Shown piece after piece: positions 8,275 to 18,168 of a stretch of DNA of 64,000 nt. Within the stretch, counting starts at the first letter, position 1. Each line of letters starts with the position of its first letter. The notes beneath the pieces were generated by a model that saw nothing but the letters and a program-made list of their open reading frames with translations, had not been told where the DNA came from and made no database searches. Both the position numbers and the translations under genes were made by a program. The stretch is from Paraglaciecola marina (GTDB taxonomy: Bacteria > Pseudomonadota > Gammaproteobacteria > Enterobacterales > Alteromonadaceae), in NCBI RefSeq assembly GCF_004360155.1, contig NZ_ML178722.1, positions 1 to 64,000 of the forward strand. The letters run 5' to 3'.

Positions 8275-9681
8275 TTACATATTTAGCTCTTTCAGTTTTC
8301 GGGTTAATGTATTTCTACCCCATCCTAAACGTTTAGCCGCATCTTGCTTATGCCCATGAGTGTAGTGCAATGCTCGCTCTAATAATATTTTTTCAAAACT
8401 AATAATTGCTTCATCCAATATATTATTTTGCCCAGCTTGCAGCTGAGCATCAGCCCAACTTGCTAAAAGCGTCTGCCAATCACCGGATTGTGAACTCTTT
8501 TCAATAGACACAGGTTGTTGATGAATTTCTGGGGGCAAATCATGGGGTAATACTTCTTGCCCACTAGCCATAACCGTCAACCAACGACACATATTCTCTA
8601 ATTGGCGAACATTGCCTGGCCAAGGTAAATTTGAGAGTATTTTTTTGGTTTCTTTTGATAAAACCTTGATCTCAACATCTAGCTCGATACCAGCGGTTTG
8701 CAAAAAGTGCGCAGCTAGCAAAGGAATATCTTCTCGCCTTTCACTCAATTTAGGAATATGGATACGAATAACATTCAGGCGATGGTATAAATCTTCACGA
8801 AACTTACCTTCTGCTACTCTTTCTTCTAAATTTTGGTGAGTTGCTGCAATTATTCGCACATCAACGCTAACAGGGTTATGCCCACCCACTCGATAAAACT
8901 GACCATCTGCCAATACCCGTAGCAACCGAGTTTGCACATCTAGAGGCATATCACCTATTTCATCTAAAAATAAAGTTCCTCCATTGGCTTGCTCAAACCT
9001 CCCTTGCCTTGCCGCTTGGGCTCCAGTAAAGGCCCCTTTTTCATGACCAAATAACTCAGACTCAATTAAGTCTGCAGGGATTGCCGCCATATTCAAGGCT
9101 ATAAATGTTTTATCAGCTCGAGGACTATGTCTATGTAAAGCATGGGCTACTAATTCTTTACCCGTACCTGATTGCCCATTAATTAGCACACTAATACTTG
9201 AACGAGAAAGTCGCCCTACGGCTCTAAACACTTCTTGCATCGCCGGAGCTTCGCCAATAATTTCAGTGGCTTGTGTTACCTCTGGCACTTGATTCTGTTT
9301 TAGCTGCTCCCTAGCATGAACCAAAGCTCGCTGCACCAAACCCACAGCTTCATCTATATCAAAGGGTTTAGGTAAATATTCAAAGGCACCACTTTGATAA
9401 GCATTAACTGCACTATCTAAATCTGAATGGGCCGTCATGATAATCACGGGAATATTCTCGAATCGTTTATGCACTTCTTCGAGTAATTTCATACCATCCA
9501 TTTGCGGCATGCGAATATCAGAAACAATCACCTCAGGTGGTTGCCCCGTTTCTAGTTGCAATAATAAATCTTCTGGGTTCTCAAAGCTGAAGCAAGGAAT
9601 ATTGGCTGTTTGTAACGCCTTTTGTAATACCCAGCGAATCGAGCTGTCGTCATCGACTATCCATACTGGTTCTGCACTCAT
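8275..9681 (-). CDS. glnG: nitrogen regulator NtrC, sigma-54 activator
   Basis: A 468-residue NtrC. It has a receiver domain (1-120) with acidic pocket DDD at 10-12 and phospho-acceptor D55 in VSDIRMPQMDG. The AAA+ sigma-54 interaction domain has Walker A GQSGTGKE and the sigma-54 loop GAFTGA. A Fis-type helix-turn-helix closes the protein (DAAKRLGWGRNTLTRKLKEL). Phosphorylated by NtrB under nitrogen limitation, it activates glnA and other sigma-54 promoters. Its start overlaps the ntrB stop (ATGA), indicating translational coupling. Confidence 0.97.
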   Translation of the reverse strand: MSAEPVWIVDDDSSIRWVLQKALQTANIPCFSFENPEDLLLQLETGQPPEVIVSDIRMPQMDGMKLLEEVHKRFENIPVIIMTAHSDLDSAVNAYQSGAFEYLPKPFDIDEAVGLVQRALVHAREQLKQNQVPEVTQATEIIGEAPAMQEVFRAVGRLSRSSISVLINGQSGTGKELVAHALHRHSPRADKTFIALNMAAIPADLIESELFGHEKGAFTGAQAARQGRFEQANGGTLFLDEIGDMPLDVQTRLLRVLADGQFYRVGGHNPVSVDVRIIAATHQNLEERVAEGKFREDLYHRLNVIRIHIPKLSERREDIPLLAAHFLQTAGIELDVEIKVLSKETKKILSNLPWPGNVRQLENMCRWLTVMASGQEVLPHDLPPEIHQQPVSIEKSSQSGDWQTLLASWADAQLQAGQNNILDEAIISFEKILLERALHYTHGHKQDAAKRLGWGRNTLTRKLKELNM

Positions 9682-10757
9682 TTCTGGACTTCCTTTTTAT
9701 CAATTGGTAAATAAATGGTAAACGCGGTTCTACCTTGCCAACTTTCTACTTCGATTTTACCCCTATGATGACCAATCAGTGTTTGTGAGATTGAAAGTCC
9801 CAATCCACTGCCGTCTTTTTTACTAGTTACCATAGGATAAAACAAAGTGTTCTGAAGCTCAGTAGGTATACCCGGTCCATTGTCGATTACTTGTATTTTG
9901 GCACACAATGGAAAACATGCTCCGTGCACAATTACTTGTCGCTCAATACGAGTCACAATTCTAATTTTCCCTGGTATCTCTGGATGCTCTGACAAAGCCT
10001 GTAAGCTATTGCGCACAATATTCAGGGTTGCCTGTTGCATCATATCTTGATCTATATACACATCAGGAATACTAGGGTCATAATCACGGGTTATCGCGAC
10101 ATTATGACTTAAGTCTAAGTCAACCAAAGCACATACTTTTTCTAACACTTTATGGATATTATGAGACTCAAAGTTAGGCCTTAAATTAGGACCCAACAAA
10201 CGGTCTACTAAATTAGTCAACCTGTCAGATTGATCAATTATAATAGAAGTAAATTCAATCAAATCAGCTGAAACCAATTGTTTTGAAAGTAATTGAGCCG
10301 CTCCTCTAATTCCACCTAACGGATTCTTAATTTCGTGGGCTAATCCACGCACCAACTCTCTCGCTGCACGTTGCTGTGCCCATTGGTGATTTTCTTGACT
10401 GATCTTTTTTTGTTGTTCAACTAAACGGATTTCAATCAATAACTGATATTTACCATTTTCGGCAATATTGGTAATTGAAACATCAGCTTGGGAATACCTA
10501 CCATCTGTAAATTTAAACTGCACTTCGCTGTCGGAAAACACCTCACCATATTGGGTAAAGTTTTTAAAGCGGGCAAAATCTAAACTCGAGGTAGCAACAA
10601 TTTGATGAATAGGGCTATTAATCAACAAGTTTAAACTACGCTCAAAAAAAGCTTGGGCGGTATGATTGGCGTATTGAATACGTAACTTGTAATCAAGCAA
10701 TATGATGCCAGTAGACAAGTTGTCCAACAAATTTTCAGAGATGGTAAATTCAGACAT
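9678..10757 (-). CDS. glnL: nitrogen sensor histidine kinase NtrB
   Basis: About 359 residues, cytosolic. An N-terminal PAS domain (LSTGIILLDYKLRIQYAN) is followed by the H-box GLAHEIKNPLGGIRGAAQLL and ATPase motifs NIVRNSLQAL, DNGPGIP and GSGLGLSIS. It phosphorylates and dephosphorylates NtrC according to PII signals. The ATG at 10757 is chosen over an in-frame TTG at 10796, because the TTG would place a palindromic NtrC site inside the coding region and would add residues not expected for the family. The 3' end overlaps ntrC by 4 bp. Confidence 0.95.
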   Translation of the reverse strand: MSEFTISENLLDNLSTGIILLDYKLRIQYANHTAQAFFERSLNLLINSPIHQIVATSSLDFARFKNFTQYGEVFSDSEVQFKFTDGRYSQADVSITNIAENGKYQLLIEIRLVEQQKKISQENHQWAQQRAARELVRGLAHEIKNPLGGIRGAAQLLSKQLVSADLIEFTSIIIDQSDRLTNLVDRLLGPNLRPNFESHNIHKVLEKVCALVDLDLSHNVAITRDYDPSIPDVYIDQDMMQQATLNIVRNSLQALSEHPEIPGKIRIVTRIERQVIVHGACFPLCAKIQVIDNGPGIPTELQNTLFYPMVTSKKDGSGLGLSISQTLIGHHRGKIEVESWQGRTAFTIYLPIDKKEVQK

Positions 10758-10773
10758 AAGCTCAGTATATTCA

Positions 10774-10790
10774 TGCACAAAATTAGTGCA
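10774..10790. promoter_or_regulatory. NtrC-binding site upstream of ntrB
   Basis: TGCACTAATTTTGTGCA matches the NtrC half-sites TGCAC-N7-GTGCA exactly in its outer arms. It ends 17 bp before the ntrB start, the position expected for repression of ntrBC by NtrC, as known at the enterobacterial glnL promoter. Confidence 0.75.
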
Positions 10791-10835
10791 AGGCAATTAT
10801 TTACTACTTCGTAATTACTACTAACTTATATAAAA

Positions 10836-10851
10836 TATGCCTAATTGGCAT
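10836..10851 (-). terminator. weak hairpin after DUF4124 gene
   Basis: ATGCC and GGCAT flank a 5-bp loop and overlap the stop codon. On the minus strand it is followed by ATTTTAT. It could weakly terminate transcription before ntrB. Confidence 0.35.
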
Positions 10852-11375
10852 TAGTTAGGAGTGAAAAGTGCTGACGCTTTATGTAAATAAAAGGTCTGCA
10901 ACTCTGATGATGCAAGGATCTTGCCTGAGTTGTTTAAAAACTTCACTTCAATCTCATGGGCTCCACGTTCTAAATTTTCCAATCGAAACGAGCCACTACC
11001 TTTAGTGCTAACCAATTGATTATCAAGAAATAATTCATACTTACCTGGGGTATCAGGTGATACTTGTGCTTTCACTGTAAGTTCACCAGAGTTATTTCGT
11101 ATAGTTTGTTCTGCCACTGGATTTAAAATGCTGACAGTGTAGACGATAACTTTCTCTGGTTTCTTATTTGGATCGCTTATATTTGGCTGGGTATTCGAAC
11201 CGTTAAGTGTCGGGATCACTGCACTATTAACGGCAGATAGATTCACTGAGGTTGCACCTTTTGAGGGGATGTCAGTATAAACTACGGTTCCATCTTCTTT
11301 TACGGTCTTATATATAACGTTCGCAGATGCAGTTATACATAAGAGTAGTAACCCAATAATATATAGTAATTTCAC
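10851..11375 (-). CDS. exported DUF4124-domain protein
   Basis: About 174 residues from a GTG start at 11375, which has AGAGGG 6 bp upstream. An earlier in-frame TTG at 11441 lies inside the glnA terminator and is rejected. The protein has a signal peptide (VKLLYIIGLLLLCITASA), then a DUF4124 segment (VIYKTVKEDGTVVYTDIPSKGA) and an Ig-like C-terminal half (GELTVKAQVSPDTPGKYELF). It is periplasmic or envelope-bound. Similar small proteins are commonly seen between glnA and ntrB in this group. Function unknown. Confidence 0.75.
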   Translation of the reverse strand: MKLLYIIGLLLLCITASANVIYKTVKEDGTVVYTDIPSKGATSVNLSAVNSAVIPTLNGSNTQPNISDPNKKPEKVIVYTVSILNPVAEQTIRNNSGELTVKAQVSPDTPGKYELFLDNQLVSTKGSGSFRLENLERGAHEIEVKFLNNSGKILASSELQTFYLHKASALFTPN

Positions 11376-11439
11376 TATTACCCTCTGACATTTCAATACA
11401 TATCTAATAGCTATGGCTAAGTGTAGCCTTATTGAGAGC

Positions 11440-11466
11440 AAAAAAAAGCCCGTAATTACGGGCTTG
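11440..11466 (-). terminator. glnA intrinsic terminator
   Basis: On the minus strand AAGCCCGTAA pairs with TTACGGGCTT and is followed by a run of eight Ts. It lies 36 bp after the glnA stop codon. Confidence 0.9.
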
Positions 11467-11501
11467 TTATTAAATGATATAACTAACGAGCTTCTTAGTT
11501 A

Positions 11502-12911
11502 TTAAACACTGTAGTACATGTCAAACTCAACAGGGTGAGTTGTCATGTTAAGTAATTGAACTTCTTCCCGTTTAAGCTCGATGTAAGCGTCAATCATGTC
11601 ATCTGACATTACGCCACCAGCCGTTAAGAATTCACGGTCATTATCTAGTGCATCCAAAGCTTCTTCGAAAGAGCTAGCAACTTGTGGGATAGCCGCTGCT
11701 TCTTCAGCAGGCAAATCATACAAGTCTTTATCCATTGAATCACCAGGGTGAATTTTGTTTTTGATCCCGTCTAGGCCAGCCATCAACATAGCAGAGAAAG
11801 CTAAGTAAGGGTTACACGTTGGGTCAGGGAAACGAACTTCAATACGACGCGCTCTATCAGATGTTACAAAAGGAATACGGATAGATGCAGAACGGTTACG
11901 TGCTGAATACGCAAGCATTACCGGCGCTTCAAAACCAGGAACCAAACGTTTGTACGAGTTAGTCGATGCGTTAGCAAAAGCATTGATTGCTTTAGCATGT
12001 TTAATGATACCGCCAATGTAGAACAAGGCTTCTTCAGACATGCCTGCGTACTTATCACCAGCAAAGATATTTTTACCATCTTTAGCAATAGATTGGTGAA
12101 CATGCATACCAGAACCATTGTCGCCAACTAGAGGCTTAGGCATAAAGGTAGCAGTTTGACCATAAGCGTGAGCAACGTTATGAACTACATACTTATAAAT
12201 TTGAACTTCATCAGCTTTCTTAACTAAAGTATTAAAAAGACATGCGATTTCATTTTGACCAGCGGTAGCTACTTCATGGTGATGAGCTTCAACTGTTAGG
12301 CCCATTTCTTCCATAACCATACACATAGCTGCACGTGTATCATTTGAAGAGTCGACTGGAGGAACTGGGAAGTAACCACCTTTAACACCAGGACGATGTC
12401 CCATGTTACCTTCTTCAAACTCTGCCCCTGAATTCCACTTGGCTTCAGCCGCGTCGATTTTGTAGAAAGAACCTGACATATCAGTGTGAAAACGCACATC
12501 ATCAAACAAGAAAAACTCTGGTTCAGGACCAAAGAATGCGGTGTCACCTATACCTGTAGACTGCATATAAGCTTCTGCTCTGTGAGCAACAGAACGTGGA
12601 TCACGGTCGTAGCCTTGCATAGTGCTTGGCTCAAGAATATCACAACGAATATTAATTTGAGTTTCTTCTGCAAAAGGGTCTAAAACAGCAGTTTCTGCGT
12701 CAGGCATCAACACCATGTCTGACTCATTTATGCCTTTCCAACCAGCAATTGAAGAACCATCAAACATTTTACCTTCTTCGAAGAATTCATCGTTAACTTG
12801 GTGAGTAGGAATAGCAACGTGTTGCTCTTTACCTTTGGTATCTGTGAAACGTAAATCAATAAATTTAGCTTCACTTTCTTTTATTAGGTCTAAAACCTTT
12901 TGTGCTGACAT
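11502..12911 (-). CDS. glnA: glutamine synthetase type I
   Basis: A 469-residue GSI-beta enzyme that makes glutamine from glutamate, ammonia and ATP in the cytosol as a dodecamer. It has the beta-grasp start ([18 protein letters not shown]), the active-site stretch [21 protein letters not shown] and [20 protein letters not shown]. The adenylylation loop has Tyr398 in LYDLPAEE, and the terminus is EFDMYYSV. It is expected to be controlled by adenylylation and by NtrC. NtrC half-sites and a weak -24/-12 element lie upstream. Confidence 0.98.
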   Translation of the reverse strand: MSAQKVLDLIKESEAKFIDLRFTDTKGKEQHVAIPTHQVNDEFFEEGKMFDGSSIAGWKGINESDMVLMPDAETAVLDPFAEETQINIRCDILEPSTMQGYDRDPRSVAHRAEAYMQSTGIGDTAFFGPEPEFFLFDDVRFHTDMSGSFYKIDAAEAKWNSGAEFEEGNMGHRPGVKGGYFPVPPVDSSNDTRAAMCMVMEEMGLTVEAHHHEVATAGQNEIACLFNTLVKKADEVQIYKYVVHNVAHAYGQTATFMPKPLVGDNGSGMHVHQSIAKDGKNIFAGDKYAGMSEEALFYIGGIIKHAKAINAFANASTNSYKRLVPGFEAPVMLAYSARNRSASIRIPFVTSDRARRIEVRFPDPTCNPYLAFSAMLMAGLDGIKNKIHPGDSMDKDLYDLPAEEAAAIPQVASSFEEALDALDNDREFLTAGGVMSDDMIDAYIELKREEVQLLNMTTHPVEFDMYYSV

Positions 12912-13319
12912 GGATGTCCTCCAGATTAAAAATACAATATTTGCTAATTAAGACCCAACTTTAGACCCTAAGAAACATATGTGTTGCGCTCGAAAACCAT
13001 AATCATGCCATATACTGGGCTTTTTGGAATGCCTTAAATCAAGGTTTTACATTTTCAAGGGATTTTAAAACCGCCCAAGTCAATGCACCAAAATAAAACA
13101 AACCCGCACCAAGATGGACATAACTATTTATAATTTAAGGAAAACAAGTTTAAAATGTTAATAGCAAGTTATTAAAATGCCGCTGCAATTTTTATTTAAG
13201 CCAAAATGCATTTGGTATTCGCTTAATGTTTGATAAAACTGTACAATCCGCGCCCATAAAATTTCAGTTAATTTTGCGGCCAGTTTCAAACGAACAACCG
13301 CCATTACAGAGTAAAGCCA
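12912..13319. promoter_or_regulatory. glnA/typA divergent intergenic region
   Basis: A 408-bp AT-rich intergenic region. For glnA (minus strand) there is TGGCATGATTATGGT at 12996-13010: a good -24 GG, the right 10-bp spacing, but GT instead of GC at -12, so a sub-optimal sigma-54 promoter. Two NtrC-like half-sites, TGCACCA (13084) and CGCACCA (13105), are 21 bp apart and about 75-100 bp upstream of it, the right place for enhancers. No other gene is seen. Confidence 0.5.
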
Positions 13320-15164
13320 ATGAGTGCATCTACCACCTCAATCGAAAACTTGAGGAATATAGCGATAATCGCCCACGTCGACCACGGCAAAACCACCTTA
13401 GTTGATAAGTTATTACAACAGTCAGGTACATTAGAAGAAAATCGCGGCGAAGCCGAAGAACGTGTGATGGACTCGAATGACATCGAAAAAGAACGTGGTA
13501 TTACCATTCTTGCTAAAAACACAGCGATTAAATGGAACGATTACCGTATTAATATCGTAGATACTCCGGGACACGCCGATTTCGGTGGTGAAGTTGAACG
13601 TGTAATGTCTATGGCTGACTCAGTATTATTACTAGTTGATGCACAAGAAGGCCCAATGCCGCAAACTCGCTTTGTAACACAAAAAGCATTTGCTCAAGGT
13701 TTAAAGCCAATTGTTGTTATTAACAAAATAGATAAGCCTGGTGCTCGTCCTGATTGGGTAATGGATCAAGTATTTGATTTGTTTGATAACCTAGGCGCAA
13801 CAGACGACCAACTAGATTTTGAAGTAGTTTACGCATCAGCGATTAATGGTTGGGCAACTAACGATTTAGACGTTGAAAGCGACACCATGACGCCTTTGTT
13901 TGAAACTATCATCAAACACGTTAAGCCACCTGCTGCCGATATCGAAGGCCCTTTCCAAATGCAAGTGTCACAACTTGATTACAACTCTTATGTTGGTGTT
14001 ATCGGTATAGGTCGTATTACTAGTGGTTCGGTTAAGCCAAATCAGCAAGTTACAGTTATTGGTGCTGACGGCAAAACACGTAATGGTAAAATAGGGCAAG
14101 TACAAGGATATTTAGGCCTTGAACGTCACGAAGTAGAAGCAGCAGACGCCGGTGACATCATTGCAATTACAGGTATTGGCGAACTTAAAATTTCAGATAC
14201 AATCTGTGATCCAAATAATGTTGTTGCCTTACCACCTCTTTCTGTTGACGAGCCAACCGTTACCATGACATTCCAAGTAAACAACTCTCCGTTTGCTGGT
14301 AAAGAAGGTAAGTTCGTTACTTCACGTAACATCCTTGAGCGTTTACAACACGAATTGATCCACAACGTGGCACTTAAAGTTGAAGAAATTCCAACTGACC
14401 CGGATAAATTCCGCGTATCAGGTCGTGGGGAACTTCACTTAGGTATATTAATTGAAAACATGCGTCGTGAAGGCTACGAGCTAGCGGTTTCTCGTCCAGA
14501 AGTAATCTTGAAAGAAGTTGATGGCGTCACTCACGAACCATACGAATCTGTGACTATTGATGTTGAAGAAGAGCATCAAGGTTCTGTAATGGAACAACTA
14601 GGTACACGTAAGGGTGAACTGACTAATATGGCACCAGATGGGAAAGGCCGTATTCGTATGGACTTCATGATCCCAAGCCGTGGTTTAATTGGTTTCCAAA
14701 CAGACTTTATGACTATGACTTCAGGTTCTGGTTTGATGTACCACACATTTGATCATTACGGTCCTCATAAAGGTGGCGTAATCGGTCAGCGTAAAAATGG
14801 TGTATTGATTGCCAACGCGACAGGTAAAGCACTAACTAACGCATTGTTTAACTTACAAAGTCGTGGACGTTTATTTATCGGTCACGGTTTAGAAGTTTAC
14901 GAAGGCATGATCATTGGTATTCACTCTCGTGAAAATGACCTTACCGTTAACGCCCTTAAAGGTAAGCAATTAACTAACGTACGTTCATCTGGTACTGATG
15001 AAGCGCAAACCTTGGTACCACCAGTTGTGATGACACTAGAGCAAGCGCTTGAGTTCATCGACAACGATGAGTTGGTTGAAGTCACGCCTCTTAGTACCCG
15101 TATACGTAAAAAGTTACTGACTGAGAACTTGCGTAAGCAAGCGGGACGTCCTGCTAAGTCTTAA
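13320..15164 (+). CDS. typA: ribosome-associated GTPase BipA/TypA
   Basis: A 614-residue translational GTPase related to EF-G and LepA. It has G1 AHVDHGKTT (about 18-26), a switch [23 protein letters not shown] and the C-terminal BipA-specific domain ([19 protein letters not shown]-like [11 protein letters not shown]). It acts in 50S assembly and stress or cold adaptation at the ribosome. Length is close to E. coli BipA (607). It is divergent from glnA, the usual arrangement in gammaproteobacteria. Confidence 0.97.
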   Translation: MSASTTSIENLRNIAIIAHVDHGKTTLVDKLLQQSGTLEENRGEAEERVMDSNDIEKERGITILAKNTAIKWNDYRINIVDTPGHADFGGEVERVMSMADSVLLLVDAQEGPMPQTRFVTQKAFAQGLKPIVVINKIDKPGARPDWVMDQVFDLFDNLGATDDQLDFEVVYASAINGWATNDLDVESDTMTPLFETIIKHVKPPAADIEGPFQMQVSQLDYNSYVGVIGIGRITSGSVKPNQQVTVIGADGKTRNGKIGQVQGYLGLERHEVEAADAGDIIAITGIGELKISDTICDPNNVVALPPLSVDEPTVTMTFQVNNSPFAGKEGKFVTSRNILERLQHELIHNVALKVEEIPTDPDKFRVSGRGELHLGILIENMRREGYELAVSRPEVILKEVDGVTHEPYESVTIDVEEEHQGSVMEQLGTRKGELTNMAPDGKGRIRMDFMIPSRGLIGFQTDFMTMTSGSGLMYHTFDHYGPHKGGVIGQRKNGVLIANATGKALTNALFNLQSRGRLFIGHGLEVYEGMIIGIHSRENDLTVNALKGKQLTNVRSSGTDEAQTLVPPVVMTLEQALEFIDNDELVEVTPLSTRIRKKLLTENLRKQAGRPAKS

Positions 15165-15209
15165 TGTATTTGCTAGCTAAGCTAGCGGCTAACTCAGCAA
15201 TACTTAAAC

Positions 15210-15232
15210 AACCGGCGAAAGCCGGTTTTTTA
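15210..15232 (+). terminator. typA intrinsic terminator
   Basis: AACCGGC, GAAA tetraloop, GCCGGTT, then a T-run; 45 bp after the typA stop. Confidence 0.92.
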
Positions 15233-15498
15233 TTTATTAAAACGAAGATGTTATTGATTCAGTTTGATGATCCGTAGATATACATCAAGAACAACTTCAT
15301 TTAGGCATGCAAAAATAACATAAACAGTGAAGCCTTATACTGAATTGTCGACACAGCTGTACAACAACATGAATATATATGTTTTTTGAAGTAGAATAAC
15401 AAACATACAATAAGTTTGTTTCATGATAAGCACGCTAATAAAATAATTAAAAATGGCTAAAGTTTTTAATTTGACAATAAAAATGGTTTATTCGTTTA
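15233..15498. other. AT-rich intergenic DNA before the GGDEF/EAL gene
   Basis: No gene, clear operator or strong hairpin is seen. It must hold the promoter of the following gene, but no convincing -35/-10 pair or ribosome binding site was identified. Confidence 0.4.
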
Positions 15499-17751
15499 AT
15501 GCAAAAGAACATCCTTCATATATCAATAATAAAAGCATCTGCAGTTTTAATGGTCTGGATAATTTCGTTTGGTATATTAGACAATTATTTAAATAGTGAT
15601 TTAGTTACCTATCCAAAGATTATTAATATTTCCGGCAAGCAACGAATGCTTAGCCAAAAAGCTGCCTACATTGCAGTATCAGAGTTACCAAGCAAAGTGC
15701 AGCAAAAAGAGTTTTTAGCCGTTAAAAATGAGTTGTTAAACAATCACAATTTCCTAGCAGAAAATTTAAAAACTCAGACTCTTAAATCTTTTTATTCATC
15801 TCATAAAATTGGCGAACAACTCAATAAATACCTGAGCTTACTGCAAGCCTACAGCCCATTAATTGAAGATAATCAAAACAATACCCACGCTAGTATTATT
15901 GAGCTCGAGGAGATTTATCGTCAGTCACAGGACCTTTTAAATGTGCTAGATCAAGCAGTTTCCGAGTTTGAAAAGGCGAGTGATAACTCAACAGCTAATT
16001 TACTAATATTTCGATTCATAATGGCATTACTAACCCTCTTCGTAATGGCTTTGCTCTATTACACTTTTTTGGCTAAAGCCTTGAGACATAATGCACAAGA
16101 TGTGTTGTTAAAAGATAAAGCCATATTACGCTTCAAAAAGTTATTTGATTATAGTTATGAAGGTTTAATTATTCTGGATAAAAACTGGAGAATTGAGCAT
16201 ACAAACCAAGCGGCTAGAAATATCTTTCTAGGCTCAGATAAAAAAGCAACTATCGACAACTTTTGGCAAAATACCCTTAGCGAAAATCTTAAAGTTGACA
16301 TAGTTTCTAAAATCAATGAAGACGGGAGATGGGAAGGTGAACTCAATTCACCTTTGCAACAGAATAATTATTTTTTTCTAAGTATTTTTGAAATAAAAGG
16401 TGAGCAGCAAACTAGTTTTTATGGCGCTACCGTCCGTGATATAACTGAACTTAAGCAAAAAGAAAGTGAGTTACATAATCTTGCATTATTTGATGGTTTG
16501 ACAGGTCTTGCTAATAGACCAAATGTAATAGAACACATAAGGCTTGCTTGTGAGCAGCCTACGAGTGAAGTGTTTGCAATTTTGTTTTTGGATGTAGACG
16601 AGTTTAAGCAGATAAATGACGGATATGGTCATGAAGTAGGAGATCGCTTATTAACTGAAGTGGCAAATAGATTAAAACAAACTGTAAAGCAAAGTGATGT
16701 GGTAGCTCGCTTAGGTGGAGATGAGTTTATTATCTTAGCCAAAAATGTTAAAGATAAAGACTGCTTAGTTACAGTATCTCAACGGATAATCAAAGCTTTT
16801 GAGCGCCCGCTCCCCTTTTCAAACCTCAAATTAAAAGTCAGTCTTAGCATTGGTATCAGTTTATATCCTGATGACGCATTAAACCCTACCGACTTACTTA
16901 AAAAAGCTGACTTAGCAATGTACTCGGCCAAACAAAAAGGTAAAAATCAGTTTTATTTCTTTAACACAACAATGGAAACCTACCTTAAGGAACGTTTTTC
17001 ATTTGAAGAAGACCTAAAATATGGCTTGCAACACAACGAATTTTATCAAGTATTCCAGCCTTTACTTGAAGTAAATACCAATAAGGTAGTTGGCTGTGAG
17101 GTATTGTTACGTTGGGAAAGCGCTCGCCGTGGCCATGTATCTCCAAATAGTTTTATTCCAATGTGTGAGTCATTAAATCTTATGCCATTAATTGATAAAA
17201 TGGTATTTGATAAAAGTATCGATATCCTTAAAAAGTTACCGCAACATCTATATTACTCAATCAACATATCGGCTGTGCATTTATCCAATACAGCAATGCT
17301 TGAGAACTTTATCAAACGACTCTCTTATTTTGAAAGTAAGAAGCGTATCGTTTTCGAATTAACGGAAACAAGTATTATTAAAGACTTAACGCGCACAATT
17401 CGAATACTATCACTGATCCGAGATAACGGATTTTCAGTGGCTATTGACGATTTTGGGACGGGTTATACCTCATTGCACAATTTAAAGCTCATGGATTTCG
17501 ATATTATTAAGATTGACCGAGCATTTATAAAGGACATTACTAGTGACTCACAATCCAAAAGTATTGTTAAAGCGATTACTACTTTAGCTCAAGAAATGAA
17601 TATGAAGGTTATAGCTGAAGGCGTTGAAGATATAGAAACTAATCAATATTTAAAAGGTATTGACTGTGATTATGTACAAGGCTTCTACTATTCTAAACCA
17701 CTGTCTTATAAAGACTTTATTGCTTTCGCAGATAATCACAACCCTAGTTAA
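15499..17751 (+). CDS. membrane sensor with PilJ-like, PAS, GGDEF and EAL domains
   Basis: A 750-residue cyclic di-GMP enzyme. It has a first membrane helix (8-27), then a periplasmic PilJ/type IV pili chemotaxis-type domain recognisable by SGKQRMLSQ, and a second helix (about 172-193). A PAS domain (FDYSYEGLIILD) follows. The GGDEF domain has an intact RLGGDEF (about 405-410), and the EAL domain has EVL for EAL (about 534), DDFGTGYTS (about 650) and KIDRAFI. Both the cyclase and phosphodiesterase motifs look intact enough for activity, so the net direction is unknown. It stands alone. Confidence 0.9.
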   Translation: MQKNILHISIIKASAVLMVWIISFGILDNYLNSDLVTYPKIINISGKQRMLSQKAAYIAVSELPSKVQQKEFLAVKNELLNNHNFLAENLKTQTLKSFYSSHKIGEQLNKYLSLLQAYSPLIEDNQNNTHASIIELEEIYRQSQDLLNVLDQAVSEFEKASDNSTANLLIFRFIMALLTLFVMALLYYTFLAKALRHNAQDVLLKDKAILRFKKLFDYSYEGLIILDKNWRIEHTNQAARNIFLGSDKKATIDNFWQNTLSENLKVDIVSKINEDGRWEGELNSPLQQNNYFFLSIFEIKGEQQTSFYGATVRDITELKQKESELHNLALFDGLTGLANRPNVIEHIRLACEQPTSEVFAILFLDVDEFKQINDGYGHEVGDRLLTEVANRLKQTVKQSDVVARLGGDEFIILAKNVKDKDCLVTVSQRIIKAFERPLPFSNLKLKVSLSIGISLYPDDALNPTDLLKKADLAMYSAKQKGKNQFYFFNTTMETYLKERFSFEEDLKYGLQHNEFYQVFQPLLEVNTNKVVGCEVLLRWESARRGHVSPNSFIPMCESLNLMPLIDKMVFDKSIDILKKLPQHLYYSINISAVHLSNTAMLENFIKRLSYFESKKRIVFELTETSIIKDLTRTIRILSLIRDNGFSVAIDDFGTGYTSLHNLKLMDFDIIKIDRAFIKDITSDSQSKSIVKAITTLAQEMNMKVIAEGVEDIETNQYLKGIDCDYVQGFYYSKPLSYKDFIAFADNHNPS

Positions 17752-18058
17752 TAGGTACAAGTTCTATTCGGGTTACAATAAGCTGGTTTAAGCCAAATAA
17801 AAAATATAGGTAGCTCAACCTTCCAAATACATTTTATCTAAACATTTTTGAGCATGTCACAGCTGTACCTGAACTTAGTTTGAATCGCTCAACTACTGAC
17901 TGACTCACGAGCCTAATACTCCATCAAAATAGTCTACTATTGAGATTTTAGACAACCAATAAAATACACTCACATCTCCAAAATATAATAGTCTTTAAAC
18001 TTAGAAATTATTCCAACCACTAGTAAACCAAATATGTTATTTTCATTTAAAACAAAAA
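17752..18058. other. intergenic DNA without recognised feature
   Basis: AT-rich, with stops in all frames. No hairpin with U-run follows the GGDEF/EAL gene. Nothing further could be assigned. Confidence 0.4.
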
Positions 18059-18117
18059 GATATCAAAAAGATAGCCAATGCATATACATTTGCTATCTAA
18101 TTGATATCTGCTATATT
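18059..18117 (+). promoter_or_regulatory. 50-bp inverted repeat overlapping a sigma-70-type promoter
   Basis: GATATCAA-aa-AGATAGC (18059-18075) is mirrored by GCTATCT-aa-TTGATATC (18092-18108): 15 of 17 positions pair across a 16-bp centre. A -35-like TTGCTA (18090-18095) and -10 TATATT (18112-18117), 16 bp apart, overlap the right arm. This is the layout of an operator, most simply for autoregulation by the small ribbon-helix-helix protein encoded 50 bp downstream. Confidence 0.55.
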
Positions 18118-18168
18118 AGTGCCAACTGTGAATATTAGTCTGGTTTTTCGTTATTTTTTGGATGCTGA

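Noticed and set aside
9678-10796. Longer NtrB starting at TTG 10796
   Set aside because: It would bury the NtrC palindrome, and the ATG at 10757 gives the normal PAS-domain start.
10851-11441. Longer DUF4124 protein starting at TTG 11441
   Set aside because: The extra codons overlap the glnA terminator, and the GTG at 11375 has a ribosome binding site and signal peptide.
12980-12999. Alternative glnA sigma-54 promoter with a better GC at -12
   Set aside because: The spacing between GG and GC is 9 bp instead of the required 10.
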